A stretch of 64,000 nt of DNA from Mactra quadrangularis (GCA_025267735.1 CM046299.1:28931327-28995326), one strand, 5' to 3'. Numbered from the stretch's first letter, positions 23,057-35,487 are shown. The notes: a model not told the origin generated them from the letters alone. A program made the numbers and translations.

Positions 23057-23100
23057 AGCGGGTGATATTTTGTTCGATCACATGGTAATATTACCCGCTA
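23057..23100. repeat. Short hairpin AGCGGGTGATATT / AATATTACCCGCT
   Basis: Two 13-nt arms with one G:T-type mismatch flank an 18-nt spacer, about 45 bp upstream of the tRNA-like sequence and within the ~470-bp stretch (about 23016-23485) that unit 2 lacks. Confidence 0.5.
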
Positions 23101-23141
23101 TCTAAGGGAGACCACTTATTAACGATTAGTAGTCGTAAATA

Positions 23142-23217
23142 GCCGCGACCGTGGCGTAGTGGTTAGCATGTCTGACTTCGAATCCGGAGATCGCGGGTTC
23201 GAATCCCGGCCGCGGCA
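23142..23217 (+). tRNA. tRNA-Arg(UCG)-like gene or tRNA pseudogene
   Basis: The sequence has a perfect A box (TGGCGTAGTGG), a perfect B box (GGTTCGAATCC) and an anticodon loop CTTCGAA (anticodon TCG, Arg). The acceptor stem GCCGCGA/CCGCGGC has six of seven pairs. The T stem has four of five, and the anticodon stem has one mismatch. A T6 run lies about 25 bp downstream. The clustered mismatches point to a pseudogene or SINE-type head, but a functional gene is not excluded. It lies in a unit-1-only segment next to a fold-back. Confidence 0.5.
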
Positions 23218-23337
23218 GTGTATATTAGTGATATAATTCAGTTTTTTATTGCACTGATTGTTTTCTTTACTGTGTTGTTATTTGTTGTTCAATAAATATT
23301 TACATGTTACAGTTTTCTTCGGTATAATAAAACTAAT

Positions 23338-23471
23338 AACACATGGCAGTGAGGGTGACAGTACAGATTATCAACCCTTGAAAATTAATATCAACCTCGG
23401 CTAGCGCCTCGGTTGATATTATTTTCCTCGAGTTGATAATCTGTACTATCACCCTCACTGCCATGTGTTAT
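23338..23471. repeat. Fold-back element with ~40-bp arms
   Basis: The arm AATAACACATGGCAGTGAGG and onward (to GATTATCAAC) is repeated inverted at 23430-23471 with one or two mismatches. The centre, TCAACCTCGGCTAGCGCCTC, has its own inverted repeat. It is absent from the equivalent place in unit 2 (about 47755). Confidence 0.8.
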
Positions 23472-23795
23472 TTATATATTAGTATTAGATACCTGTCACT
23501 AATTATAATGTTATTGATTTTTTGGGGGTCTAAAATATTTTTGTTTCTTCTATATGTGTAGATTATCAATTTAATACAAGTGACTATCAGCATGACATGG
23601 CAGGTTGTCTTTATGAAGCTTAATACATTCGTGTTTTAGTTATTGTGAAGTGAGTGTTTAGAAGATAACACGGTGTGAGAGACAAACTCGTTTACAAATG
23701 TTTTTTGCTATATATTTACAAACTAATCTAACATTGGATTGTCGATGTCTTCAATTACTGATTGATAAACTAAGCGCAAATATACCTTTAATTAA

Positions 23796-23965
23796 GAAAT
23801 AACTTACAGTTGTCTATATTTTATTGTCTAATAAAACATAGTCACGAGTTGTGATGCGCGTATGATTAAATCACGAGTGCTTTAGCACGAGTGATTTAAT
23901 TAGCGCATCAAACGAGTGCCTATGTTTTATTAGACAATAAAATATAGACAACTGTAAGTTATTTC
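23796..23965. mobile_element. Palindromic MITE with perfect 46-bp arms
   Basis: The outer arms 23796-23841 and 23920-23965 (starting GAAATAACTTACAGTTGTCT) are exact complements over 46 bp. The inner part folds again (ATTAAATCACGAGTGC, loop TTTA, complement). It is related by its ends to the MITE at 28310-28469. It is absent from unit 2. Confidence 0.85.
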
Positions 23966-24951
23966 GATTCTAACATCGCAAAATACATCCTTAGAAAAGA
24001 TATTTTTATAGAACTATTTTTTACTGTCAGAAACGCCATGCTGTTGAAATCCGCCCCCCAGTGCAAAGGCCGAAAATAGCCTTTATTTACACAGATCTCA
24101 TTGATAATTGATTCTAATTTCAAACAAATAATATTCAAATCTTAATTTTAAAAAAATGAACCCAAAACTAAATACGAATTGTCATAGTTTTATTTGTGTG
24201 TAAAACATCATTCTTTAAAATAAGCGCCGTGAAATAAACATTCGACCTTGCCCTTAGTGAGTGTCATTTTATATACACACGATGATGAAGCATTTAAGTT
24301 CGATGTTTTCGGCGGAATATTGCAAATACTGCTTAAATAATTGGATGTTAACTGAATAGGAGTGTGTTATCAGACAGTTTGATGGAGATATTTGTAAAAG
24401 GTTGGATATAAATTGGATTTATGAACGTGTGTCAAGGAAGGTTAGATTTTCGGAAAATCAGCACTGCTCGTGTCAGCTTGGATGATTACGAGCTTGAAAG
24501 AATACACGTAGCCAGTTCCATTATATTATGCTATGCACAGATTGGCTTTGATTAAATAGTCAATCTTTGTATTTTTCGTATAATGGCTGGCATGATCGTC
24601 GGATAAAGGACAGGATGAAATGAGACAACGGAACCGGGAAATGCTGGGACTTAAAAAACATCTTGAACTTCAAGTTGAAGTAGGTCTTTTTATGCTAGAA
24701 TCGTTTTAAACTCAGTTTATACCATTTTCGGTCAAATAAGAAGGTTATTACATGTTTTACATTTACTGACATGTTCCAAGGTTCTGTTAAAGTCAACCCT
24801 TATAAACTCGGGCGCTATTTTCGGCTTTGCTCATTTAACGTGGGGAGTAAAATTTCAACAGCCGTCACGAGCTATATTTTGTTGAATAATAAAGCATAGA
24901 TGACGTCACATTAAATAAAGAGTGAAAGCGCACGTGCCTATGTTAGAATTT
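23966..24951. mobile_element. ~1-kb TIR element next to the palindromic MITE
   Basis: The left end (ATTCTAACAT, then GCTGTTGAAAT and GGCCGAAAATAGC) is repeated inverted at the right end (GGCGCTATTTTCGGC, ATTTCAACAGC, ATGTTAGAAT). Unit 2 lacks the whole 23790-24955 block: its sequence passes from GCGCAAATAT to a TTTTA.CTACTAATTACGATG-type flank near 48055-48155. No transposase is recognised. Confidence 0.6.
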
Positions 24952-25401
24952 TAGATTTTTTACTAATTACGATGTAAGTTATTTGTTGTAATTTTAATTG
25001 CACTAAATAAATTTTACTTCACCAAAATATAAATTTCAGTTTCGTATCATTATACTTAAACATAAACATCTCATGTCTTTGAAATTAAATGTTCTACTTT
25101 TGTTATGATTTGTCTCAGTTTCACATTTTATTTTACACTCAGCACATGATGCATTTGAATAGAGGTACAATAGGGAAAACGTACATAGATGAGATATACA
25201 TGATACCAAGCTATGTAGATATGTTACATGTAATCATACTTTATGTCTCCATTGCACACGAAACAAGAATTACATTTTTATAATTTTAGCAATGAGTTAT
25301 GATCCCATTTACAATACTACACGTCTCTTAATTATATGTGTTGAGCTCACTTTGTGAAACTTTTGTAGCCCCTATTTCCATGCAATGAGAGATATTAAAT
25401 A

Positions 25402-25601
25402 TTCTTTCTTGGATTTAACGCCGTAGCAACACACTGTATAAGTCATATAACGGCAGTCGGACAGCCTACTCACTCCTCCAGGAAAGGCTAAACGTATTAT
25501 GGCCGTAGAAATAATTTCATGACCAAGCTCCACGAAAGTACGCCCCGCCTGATCCCTCGAATCAGTAGACTTTCGTGCTACCACTGAGCTAGCCGGGCGG
25601 C
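25402..25601 (-). mobile_element. SINE family A fragment, unit 1
   Basis: The minus-strand head GCCGCCCGGCTAGCTCAGTG at 25601, an internally deleted body, and the 3' domain ending near 25402 mark the same family as 20175-20480. The same insertion is at 48571-48861 in unit 2 with a fuller body. Confidence 0.8.
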
Positions 25602-25662
25602 AGTGATTTAAATACATCAATATATAAGTGAATGCAATCATACAAGTAATTCCATTGATATA

Positions 25663-26638
25663 TACTCGGCGTCAATGAAAACTTACCACCCTACCAACCC
25701 TCGCTTTATGATAATGGAATTAAAGTGCAGTAAAAACTTTAAATAGACACATTTTTGGCATACACATACATGTAGTCATTGCTGCCAAAAGAATCTAAAA
25801 TCGATTTACGATGTTCGAGTCCCGGACTGCACGTGCAAAATAAGATTTTTGTAAGGACGACATGTATGCAGTAGTTTGTGCAAATCATTTGTCTCTAACG
25901 AGAGTTAGTCGACAGGTTAAGAAAAAAACCTCGTATTTTCAACTATTGCTATTCAAATGCCACGTTTAGGAGACACTCAAAAGTCACTCAAATGGCGTGG
26001 GAAGGCATTTCTTGGAGGCACAAGACCCCACTTATTGTATTGCCTGGAACACTTACTGCTCATCGTTACATTGATAATGTGCTGAGGCCAGTAGTTCTTT
26101 CTTTTATTCAGACTGACGCTGACGTCAACCTTCTCCAGCAAAATAATGCACGGCCCCACTCGGCTCGCGTTACTCACGATTTCCTGCAGGATAATAATGT
26201 CCACACATCGCCTTGACCAGCATTCAGTCCCGACTTAAACCCTATAAAGCATCTTTGGGACCAACTTGACCGAAGGGTTTATGACGGCAGACGTCACGTC
26301 ATTAATTTGCAGCAACGTATACAAGCACTGACTGAGGAGTGGGATGCAATACCAAAGTACAGAATCTGCGTCTGATACGGAGTATGAGATGTAGATGTCA
26401 AGCTGAGCTTGATGCAGAGGGAGGACATACCCGCTACTGAGGTCCGTAACTTTCATTTTCGAGGTGGTCGTCTTGGTTTGCGGAGTTGATCCGTTTATGC
26501 TTAGATTCCGTACTTGCAAAGAAAAATCCTATTTTCTAATATCATATTCAAAATCATGTAAGAGTTTCATATTTGTAAGTGTTTTCATTTTTTTTAATTA
26601 GTTTGATGTAAGTGGTAAGTTTTCATTGACGCCTAGTA
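25663..26638 (+). mobile_element. Tc1/mariner element relic with TA target duplication
   Basis: The TIRs TACTCGGCGTCAATG and CATTGACGCCTAGTA, extending through GAAAACTTACCAC, bound 976 bp flanked by TA. Unit 2 has the empty site TTGATATACAATC (about 48922). The 5' part of the transposase is gone. The C-terminal part is listed separately. Confidence 0.92.
25985..26375 (+). pseudogene. Tc1/mariner transposase, C-terminal catalytic fragment
   Basis: The frame starting MAWEGISWRHKTPL reads through QQNNARPHSARV, a stop at 26213-26215, then FSPDLNPIKHLWDQLDRRVY and LTEEWDAIP. Active relatives have D in the DNARPH motif and E in NPIEHLW. Here these are N and K, so two of the three DDE/D residues are lost in addition to the stop. 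The protein cannot be active. Confidence 0.88.
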
Positions 26639-27836
26639 TACAATCATAATAGTTAAAATTTAATTAAAGACTCAGACTTAATTCAAATTATAGCTTTGAA
26701 AATTTAATGCCGTAGTTGAGCAAGCAATAAACTATCGACCATTAGATGTGGGGTAAAGTGCTGTATAACTTACTAACAAAGCTGTGCTCTATGCATGATT
26801 CATTCATAGAACAACTGATAAATGAGAGAATTAACACATGCAGTATTGCTTACCGATAATACAACTTGATTAATGTATATTGCCCCAGATCATCTATAAT
26901 TGGGTTTGGGCAACCAGTTACTGCTAGTAAAAATTTGGTTCGAGCAAACAATATAGCTGGTTGCTCATCCGGAAAAACATTTTTAAAAACTGATATCACA
27001 TATCAGTATATTCAAGCTGGTTGACATTGACACTCTATAAATACAAACTTCAGAAAGTACAAAGTACAAAATTAATGCCATTGAAACTCTTACGATAAAT
27101 GCAAATATTTCAAGTTGTATGAACTTTCTCTAGTTCATAGAAACAAACAGTCGACAATGTTTTGTAAGTATTAATTATAACTCATACAAAGACAAACAAT
27201 TAGTGAGGATTGTTTTGTTTACTGCAGTTTTCTGTTACAATTTGTTCAATAGCATAAAACAACAAAAATAAAGCAAAGTTTCTGAATGACAAAAACATCA
27301 AAACCTAAAATAAATTACATGATGAATATACAAACTAATATATTACACACAGGTTACTACATTAACAGTATTTTTATGATTGTACGTGACCAATTTATGA
27401 ATGTAATTATAGTAAAGTTTCACTATAATGATCATGAAAACCAATGATGGTAATAGGGGATTAAGACCTTTTTCTTCACAAATAAGCAATAAGTACTTCA
27501 AAATTGTCAAAAACTACAAGATTTTGCAAAAACCAAGACGGTCTTGATAGCAATACTTTACTGAACAATCATAAGACAATACAGTAGGGGGTGGAAGATT
27601 CTATGCTTTCCAAATTCATGTAGCCCTTATTTTACAGTCACAGATAATTATTCATATTGATTTGAAAAAACTATTGTGTTTTCAATGATATGATATTAAT
27701 TATATACTCTAGAAGAGTTTTAATTTCTCCTGTTGAATAAAACTATCAGCACCTATAATTTTTGTACATGTATAAATCTTGTGAACCATTTTCACTATTA
27801 TAACAGACACTGACTGATGTTATGCCTATTATATAG
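26639..27836. other. Duplicated AT-rich non-genic block, unit 1
   Basis: The same sequence is at about 48935-50015 in unit 2. Short frames differ between the copies (for example the 77-codon frame at 49210 is broken here), so no conserved gene is indicated. Confidence 0.5.
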
Positions 27837-28122
27837 TTTATTTTATTTATTTATTTATTGGAGTTAACGCTGTGCCAACACAATTTTAGGTCATTTTACG
27901 GCATCCAGCGCACCTAACCTAGCTTTTCTGGACCATTGTCTATAACCAGTACTTACCTACCCTTCCACAAGGCCGGAAACTTCTCAATATTATCTAATCA
28001 ATGGAGGAAAATCGACATTTTTTGTCAAATTTTCATGGAAGGGTATAACCTCCCCGGGTGGGATTTGAGCCTGCACCCCCTCGGGCACGAGTATCCAAAT
28101 CCCGCGCGCTATCGACCCGGGT
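27837..28122 (-). mobile_element. SINE family B, unit 1 only
   Basis: The minus-strand head (near 28122) carries a B-box-like GGCTCAAATCC. The body shares CCACAAGGCCGGAAACTT with 4862-5160 and ends in a (TTTA)n tail at 27837. The flanking TATATAG is duplicated, and unit 2 has the empty site TATATAGAGTTTAAAT (about 50014). Confidence 0.85.
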
Positions 28123-28309
28123 TATATATAGAGTTTAAATCCAGTAACACCATTGGTCATTAAATCAAGTGGTTTATGTACCTCATGGTTAAATATTTGC
28201 TGTATTATTATGTTTCTATGAAGCTGAACCTTACTGGGAACAATTGACAGACTAAGACATACGATTGCCTCGGTTTCTAGAATTTAAAAGCTCTCCTGAT
28301 TATCTTTAA

Positions 28310-28469
28310 GAAATAACATAAATTTGTCTATATTTTGTAGTACAATACAACATAGTGACAAACTTTGCTGTGCCAAAATTAAATAGTAAGATCATAAGTT
28401 ATACTATAAGAGCACCAGGATATGTGCTCATGTTTAATACTACAACAAATATAGACAAATTGTTATTTC
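28310..28469. mobile_element. Fold-back MITE at the unit 1/unit 2 junction
   Basis: The ends AGAAATAACATAAATTTGTC and its diverged complement at 28446-28469 mark a ~160-bp element with an AT-rich core. The matching copy at the unit 2/3 junction is 50211-50340, cut at its right end. Unit 1's left edge (7142-7160, GGCAAATTGTTATTTC) begins inside the right arm of this same element. Confidence 0.8.
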
Positions 28470-31400
28470 TGTTCTTAAATAGAAAAATAAATAATTTTGA
28501 CTACAAAGTTACATAATTAAGGGGGTGTTATAACACCTGTGTACGTGTTTGATATTAATACATATATGATGTTGCATTAAATATGGTATGAAAACTTGCA
28601 TACTCATGTTAGTGTAAAAGTTAAGTATTATTTTAAAGAATATTTCATTCTGGAATACATGCACATAATTTTAGAAAGTCAACAATTTATAACTGTTAAA
28701 ATTACATGTATTCAATATATATACATGTATAACTCCATGGTTAAACTTTGAACACTACTATATTATCGGTCACAAAGCAATGAATAGTGAAGGCACAACA
28801 GAAATTTATATCATATGTAAGGATACACCATAAAATACACATCATTCTTCGGGGACTATGGTTACAGAAAATAACAACAGAATAACACCTGCTGATGAAA
28901 GTTTAAGTGCTCCAGCTCATTCTAGTCGGACATCTACTTTACATACGATCTTGAAAGGTAAGAAACTTAGTGGATCAACTAACACAAATGATCTTGAGAC
29001 CCTAAAGATTACTTGTAACAAATAAAGATAATATCAAATTATAATCACAGTTTAATAAAGAGACCATTGTATCATTTGAGCATGATTTAATCAATGAGAT
29101 TCGACAGACCTTGTTGGGACTCTATACAGATTGTACTGGTTACGGTTACACGAACTTTCTGTTAGCTAGATAAACAGTGACGAGTTCATATAATATTCAT
29201 ACCTTAACTTTCCATGGGTTTTTACATTCTTGTTCATTTAATGTTTAAGCTAATGTGTATTTGTGTTTATACTCGAGACAAGAGCTAGAAACAATGTACT
29301 CAACCATTCCCCGATTTAGTATTATAATGATTAAGTAAGGATTTTATGATGTGAAAGGCAAGAAAATCGGACAGTCAGACAAGAAACGTCAAGCAGTGGA
29401 GTAAAGTGCTATACAACTTAATGACATCTTGAATATTGTACAAGTATAAGCAACAGACTGTAACTTGAATGAAAGAAAAGAATGTAATCTGGTATGTTCT
29501 ATGTTATATTTAACATTAGAGTCTAACATACATGTACAACCATTGTAAGGTAATTTGGCCCCTAATTTGATGTATAAATTACACATGGATATATTTAAAT
29601 TTTATTAAACTATAATACAGCTACATAAATAGAGAAAACAAACATTTCTTTGTTTTATAATGCAATCATGAACATTTATATATAAATATATATATGAAAA
29701 AAACCAACAGTGCAAGAGCATGTACATTTATATTCTGTAGAGGAGATATCTTGAATCTAGTTCAGGGTCGCATTAAAATCAAAATTAGGCCAAGGTCACA
29801 ATATGATCATAAGTAAGGTCACAATACATATGATGACATATAGTGAATGATCAATTATCAACCAGCTGAACTAAAATATACTCGAAATTTCATGTTATAT
29901 TATTCAACAGACAGTCAAGGCTTGCAGACGTTGACCTTTAATCGAAATTTCCATTGAAAGAGTTGCTTTTGCTACAATATACTCTAGCAACAATATGTGC
30001 GCAATAATGCACTAATGGCATAATTAAATAGCTTAGCAGTTCCTACATTTTATTCTTTTGAAAACAATATATTTTGTCATGAATCCGAAACATGGTTACA
30101 ATAATTATTATGATAACAAACTGACTGGTTGCTAAGCGACATGATCAATCTCATAGCAACTAAACAGAAACTTATCATTATTTGAACCATTACATCAACT
30201 GCTATAATTATAAATAGTTAAAACATTATTTGTTAATTAAATCAAATATTGCAAAATGTTAATGTAACATATGATTGTATTCTTACTCATAAAGGCACAA
30301 TATTTTATATTTATAACACGAAGTACAAAATTAAAAACCTTCTTTTATTGTACAACAAGTTTTGATGAGACTTACTGAAAACGTATCATTAACATTAACA
30401 ATGCATCAAAATGTCATGGACTACACACATCATGCAACTAAAGGAACATAACTCTAGTGAAATATATTAGCATAAGCTCCGAACTTATCCGGGCTACTTC
30501 ATGCATTCTGACCAATCTGTAGGTTTGTCACAATAGCCGGTTAATCGACTCTAAAATCAAATTCAGTTCCTGTGATTGATAAATTGTTCTTTTTTATAAG
30601 ATCACTAAATAAAGAATGACTCGACGATTTATAAACTTTATATACTTTCATTGCTTGTGTTTTAAATGAGTCTATATATGGGGTGATATATCAGGTTATT
30701 TAAGCAGGCATTACATATACATTTTGTACATTTATTTCACAGTTTTATTCCTATTTTTTGTCTACAATAGACCTACCCATTTAGAGTACAAGCGACTTTT
30801 AGATGAATACAATTCGATCAAGTTATACAGTAAGTTTCAGTTACAAATGTCCTGGTGTTGCATTTTATTATTATAATTGTGGCACACTGATACATTGATT
30901 TTCAAAATATTTCCGTAATTTCTTTTCATATTTGTGGTGTTTTTCTAACTTGGCCCACGCCGGTCAGGATGTAGCTACAACCGTTTAAAAATACGCAGTA
31001 TAAAATTCTTTAGCCACAAATGTATCCAAACCGTCCCAAAATAAAAGTGCCTATATTTCAAGAACACTATTGAATGTGATGCAGTAAGATGAATATAGAC
31101 CAAAAAGGGAAAAACGTCAATGAAAATGGCCGAAGAAGCTATTCAACTTAATTTCATGTGAATTGTGGCTTAATAACAATATGAACTAAATAATAATAGT
31201 ACAAAAATCGATTAACGCAAACGTCCTAGGTCAAGACGCATAACAAAATAACACCCACAAAAGCTTGGGTAATTGGGTAAGTACCATGACATGCTTCCTA
31301 ATACCAAGGATAACACAAAAAAGAACTAGTCTTTACTTTCATTGTGGTCCTTGTAAATGGTGGCAGGACATGGAGAGGCAAAAACGTTCACAATATCATG

Positions 31401-31689
31401 TTTACATGTTAATAAAATTGAATATCACATGAAGTATCACAATATCGTTATATCATACATATTAAACATTAATAAGTTATTTTATTTTAATATCACAAGA
31501 ATTATCACAGATTTGTTGTAACTGAAAGACATAGTATTATCACATATACGTATCACAGAATTAATTTAATTGAAGGACGCTTACTCACATTCTTATTTGG
31601 GAAGATGACAAGGAGGCGAAATCAACCTAAAACATTAAAGCACCCTGGCCTAATAAAACAAATAACAAAGCAAATTAGTACATGTATAG

Positions 31690-33790
31690 ATCAAATTAAA
31701 AAGTCTATGCTGAATAACAATATCTAAAATTGTATACCTTTGATAAAACTGATTTTTGATGGCAACCTTAAAAAGTGAATATTGTCAATGTCTGAGATAC
31801 TGCTATGTAAACTTTTCCATAGTTTAGCGCCTATAATACTAAAATACTTAGAACCAGAACCTTCGACCCTGGGCAGGCCAAACCCCTCTTTCTGGCTGAG
31901 CCTAGTGTTATAACAATGAACACTGTACTGAGAAATAAGATTATCATCCATGTAAACAGGTGCATGTTTGTGTTTGATTTTAAAATTATGACATAAAATA
32001 GTTAGATTAACTCTATCATTTACTGGTAACCAATTAAGGGATTTAAAATAGCTATGATCAACATGTATGAGCTCTTGGACCAATGTCTAAAATGAATCTG
32101 ATTAATTTGTTCTGTGTAACTTGTAACTTATCTTTTAACGACATGGCCAAACCAGTATACCAAACAGAACAAGCGTAGTCAAAGTGACATTGTATTAAAG
32201 ACATAACAAGTAACATTTTTTGTATGCTGTGTGAGGTTATCTTTTTGCGATAAAGGAACTTTTGCCTTGCATTGGCCTTTTTAATTACTGAATTTGCCAT
32301 ACTTTTACAAGACAAGCTTTGGTCTATGGTAACACCAAGATATTTGATAGATGTTGTAAAAGATATTGATGTATTATTACAAGTTACATTAAGACTAGAC
32401 TGTGCCTTTAATTTTTGTTTAGAACCAAAAACAATAGATTTAGTTTTACCTAAATGTAAAGAGAGTTGATTAATTAACCAGTGGCTGACATACTGTAAAT
32501 CTTCAGACAATGATTTTTCTACCACGGATATGTTTTTACCAGAAACTAATATAGCAGATCATCAGCATACAATAGCAATTTATTTTGTATAGCTGCTGAC
32601 ATGTCATTGACATATAATAATCAAAGTACTGAAAGTACTGTTGGAAGGAATTTTTGAACGATTTAAGGAGTTCAAAGTTAATATTTCGATATCCATCATC
32701 ATCTCTTTGAGTACCATTCATAATCAAATGTGTTTCATATTTCAAAAAATTTCTCCCTGTTCTACCTGCTCTCTATGGATCAATCTTCATATTTTTACAC
32801 TACGAAGACACGTATGACGTAAGCTGTGAAGAGAGTGTAGTTCAGTTTACGGTCTAAGGCAGAGTGCAGTTATCATATTTCTGAACAAAGGATTGTGTCA
32901 TTGTAATTTCTAATGCCGTATGTTAACAAGAATACATTACTGCTTTATCGAAATAGTGAAATTATGCTGATTTGTATTGCTATTAAATTTAGAACTCAAA
33001 TCACTAATTTTCAGTTTAACGCTACTTGGCCGAGTGTCAAAACAATAATACGAGATCCATCCTTAACGAAACGAGAAAGTATGCCATCTAAGCCAGTTGC
33101 TTTATTAATGCCTAGGCAGTCAACGTATTTCAAAACTTTATACTCATAAACTAATGAAAAGGAAAAAACATTAAGAAAAACCAAGTTTTTTACTTCCATA
33201 CCTATGAAGCCCAGGAGGTAATTTCTTTACGTACAAGCAACTGATGAATGAAAATTATTAAAAGTTTCTGCTATAAGTGTTTAATCAAAACATATTTTAT
33301 CATTAATTTTTAAACATACATTTCCTTTAGAAGAACCTTTCTTAGATGGAAGACCAGGATTTCTTAAAGCTTTTCATAAGGATTTAGAATAAATTTATTA
33401 TGTTCTATGGAATTTGTAAAATAGTTCATCTTGGCAAATGCCCAAGATTTTAAACTTTATTTCTAAAAGCTTTAAAAGTATTAAAATTTCAGTTTTATTA
33501 ATTCTATATTTATGGAAAGAACTATCTCCATCCTTCATTGCTTGTAAAGAGTCCATCCAAGGTTTAGTTCTTTGTTTTATTATCAATTGCTTAATTGATG
33601 CAATATTGTCAATAACAGATAAAAATATATGTTTAAAACTTTTCCAAGCTTCATTTACATTATCACAAAGTAAAACCGGATTCCAATCAATAGATAAAAG
33701 ACTAGCTTGAAAACTCTCTTTGCTATGATTTTCAAATGTCTCAGAGAAACATTGTTTTATGTCTCTCTATCTGTAATTAGAATGAATAAA
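31690..33790 (-). pseudogene. 5'-truncated LINE ORF2, unit 2
   Basis: The C-terminal part (32083-31724, CYNTRLSQKEGFGLPRVEGS) and the preceding part (32525-32058, IKYLGVTIDQSLSCKSM) remain. The former YADD site near 32555-32575 has lost a base (YADD followed by a frameshift). Most of the fingers/palm region is replaced by about 430 bp of unrelated sequence (32613-33040). The linker (33586-33398, KPWMDS) and a short stretch to about 33780 remain. Confidence 0.82.
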
Positions 33791-34948
33791 AACATTTCAT
33801 TGTCATTTACCTAACAGTTCAATTGCGGTTTTGACTGCATGCATTTTAAAGATGTTAAAACAGTTAATCATGTGACGATAAGTTGAGTCATGACGACTTT
33901 AAATGCCGGGTCAGTGGACCTGATACCATGAAATGTTTAAAATACGTGCAAAATGAAAATATAGATTCGGTCGCCCATATGGAACATATTTGGTAATGGA
34001 CCCCCATAAAAAGATTCAGGGCCGCCCCTGTAGAGTTATATGATATTTTCCGAAAATACAATCTACATTACGTAGTTGACAACAAAAGACGTAGTGTGGA
34101 AAATCTAGTTTCGATTTGTTTAAGCAAGTCAAGCATAATACATATTTTGATTTTATATTACTTTAGCGTAAGACGTGTTTACTTTTATGCGGAAATTTGA
34201 TTAAGAAGGTAATAATTAATATTTTTTTGTTTCTAAGCTAAGAACAAAATATATTCATTTTCAAGAGTGGCCATAAAAATATCCTTAGTTTGTGAATTTA
34301 AATTTCTCGATATTTCTATCATACGTGTTATGTTTCAAATCACTGTTAACAGTCTGAAAGGAAACGTTTTGCATGAAATCTTTTAAAAAAAACTATAAAG
34401 ATGTCCAGGACCGCCTCTATAAAGGTATGAAACCTGATTTACGGTACATTGTTTATAACAAAGGGTTGCGTTTAAGACCTTGTTTCGATTTGGTACAGCA
34501 AGTCGAGTAAAATATATAAATTTTGAACGTTTGGTGCAAAAATTATACTGTTTAACTATACGTGGTTTCTGTATTTTGATATCTAATTACTTCAGTATAA
34601 TACGTGTTTACACAGATATTTTAATTACAAGAAATATCTTTAAAAAAGATATTCGGCGCTGTGCTGGGTAATTTTGTTTGAAGTATAAATGTTGGCAATG
34701 TACGACGTAATAACTAGGTCAAAGTAGTTTTTCTGAAATTGCAATTCAGTCACAACTAACATTTATGTCCGAATAATTGCCACTTCGCTACATTTGCCAA
34801 ACTGGTAAATACGACCAATTCTAAAATTAAAAACATCTTTAATCAATATATTGACATGGATTTTCAGTTAAAATTACTTCTTTTCAGAATGGCCAAACAA
34901 TTTATCCTACTTTCTGACGAACATCAACAATTTTGATAGAAATATGAA

Positions 34949-35212
34949 ATGGCGGCCCACATTGACAAAATGAAAACCCATTTCGAGCGTGCGCTAAATG
35001 AGTCATATTTGCTGTTTAGTTATACCACCTCGAGCGCTTTTAGGTTTCTACAAATACATTCAGATGACTTGCAATCATTACATTGTAAATTAAATAGACA
35101 TTTAAAAAAAACTCTACCATGTGGATCTTGCATAATGCCAAAGACTTTCGATAAATTTGCTTGTTTTAGAATTTGCAGTAAAAAACTACGTGACGCCTTA
35201 TCCATTATTTAG
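34949..35212 (+). other. Conserved small ORF upstream of the promoter, unit 2
   Basis: 87 codons from MAAHIDKMKTHFERALNESY. It diverges from unit 1 after the A-run at 35104 because of indels. The unit 3 copy (57928) ends at 58113 because its A-run is one base shorter. No family is recognised. Confidence 0.3.
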
Positions 35213-35394
35213 ATGACTTTTGGGATGTAACTAAAGCATCTCGTGAGGAAATATGTATGCCTGCAGACGAGAAAACAGTTGGACAAGGTTCTGTTATCAT
35301 ATTTTTGACCTGAAACTAGACTCAGTTAAAATAGAAGTACAGATCCGTAATGTCAAACTTGAAAGTTTAATAGAAAAATCATGACTAAATTGAA

Positions 35395-35487
35395 AAGACA
35401 AAACCGCTCTGAAACAGATGCAATCTTTATAAGGGCTGCTGATCAAAAGTGGCACGTCGTCCGTTTTGTAGAAACCTCTCTAATTCT
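35395..35487 (+). promoter_or_regulatory. Candidate core promoter and first exon, OAS copy 2
   Basis: TATAAG at 35428-35433 and donor TTCT|GTGAGT at 35488 repeat the layout of unit 1. The nearest acceptor before the coding exon is CACAG at 42985-42989 or ACAG at 42999-43002. If used, the first intron would be about 7.5 kb, against about 0.75 kb in unit 1. Confidence 0.42.

Larger units (their letters stand above)
7142..28480. repeat. Tandem segmental duplication, unit 1 (~21.3 kb)
   Basis: Similarity to unit 2 (from about 28455) and unit 3 (from about 50341) starts near 7142 and continues, broken only by insertions and deletions, to 28480. The marker GGGGTGTTATAACACC occurs near 7213, 28523 and 50365. 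Contents: putative exon remnants (7560-8235), AT-rich non-genic block (8235-11050), LINE fragment (11060-12975), unit-specific 12976-13885, shared block 13886-14455, TTAA element, promoter block (17268-18800), OAS-like gene, and a non-genic 3' part (22602-28480). Non-genic stretches not listed separately show no frame conserved between the units. Confidence 0.9.

Noticed and set aside
23087..23095. TAATATTAC nonanucleotide, as at CRESS-DNA virus replication origins (also at 42221-42229)
   Set aside because: It is in a hairpin arm rather than a loop in one case and at an element edge in the other. There is no Rep-like gene nearby, and the word is expected by chance in AT-rich DNA.
26235..26519. 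94-codon minus-strand frame
   Set aside because: Shadow of the mariner transposase fragment on the other strand.
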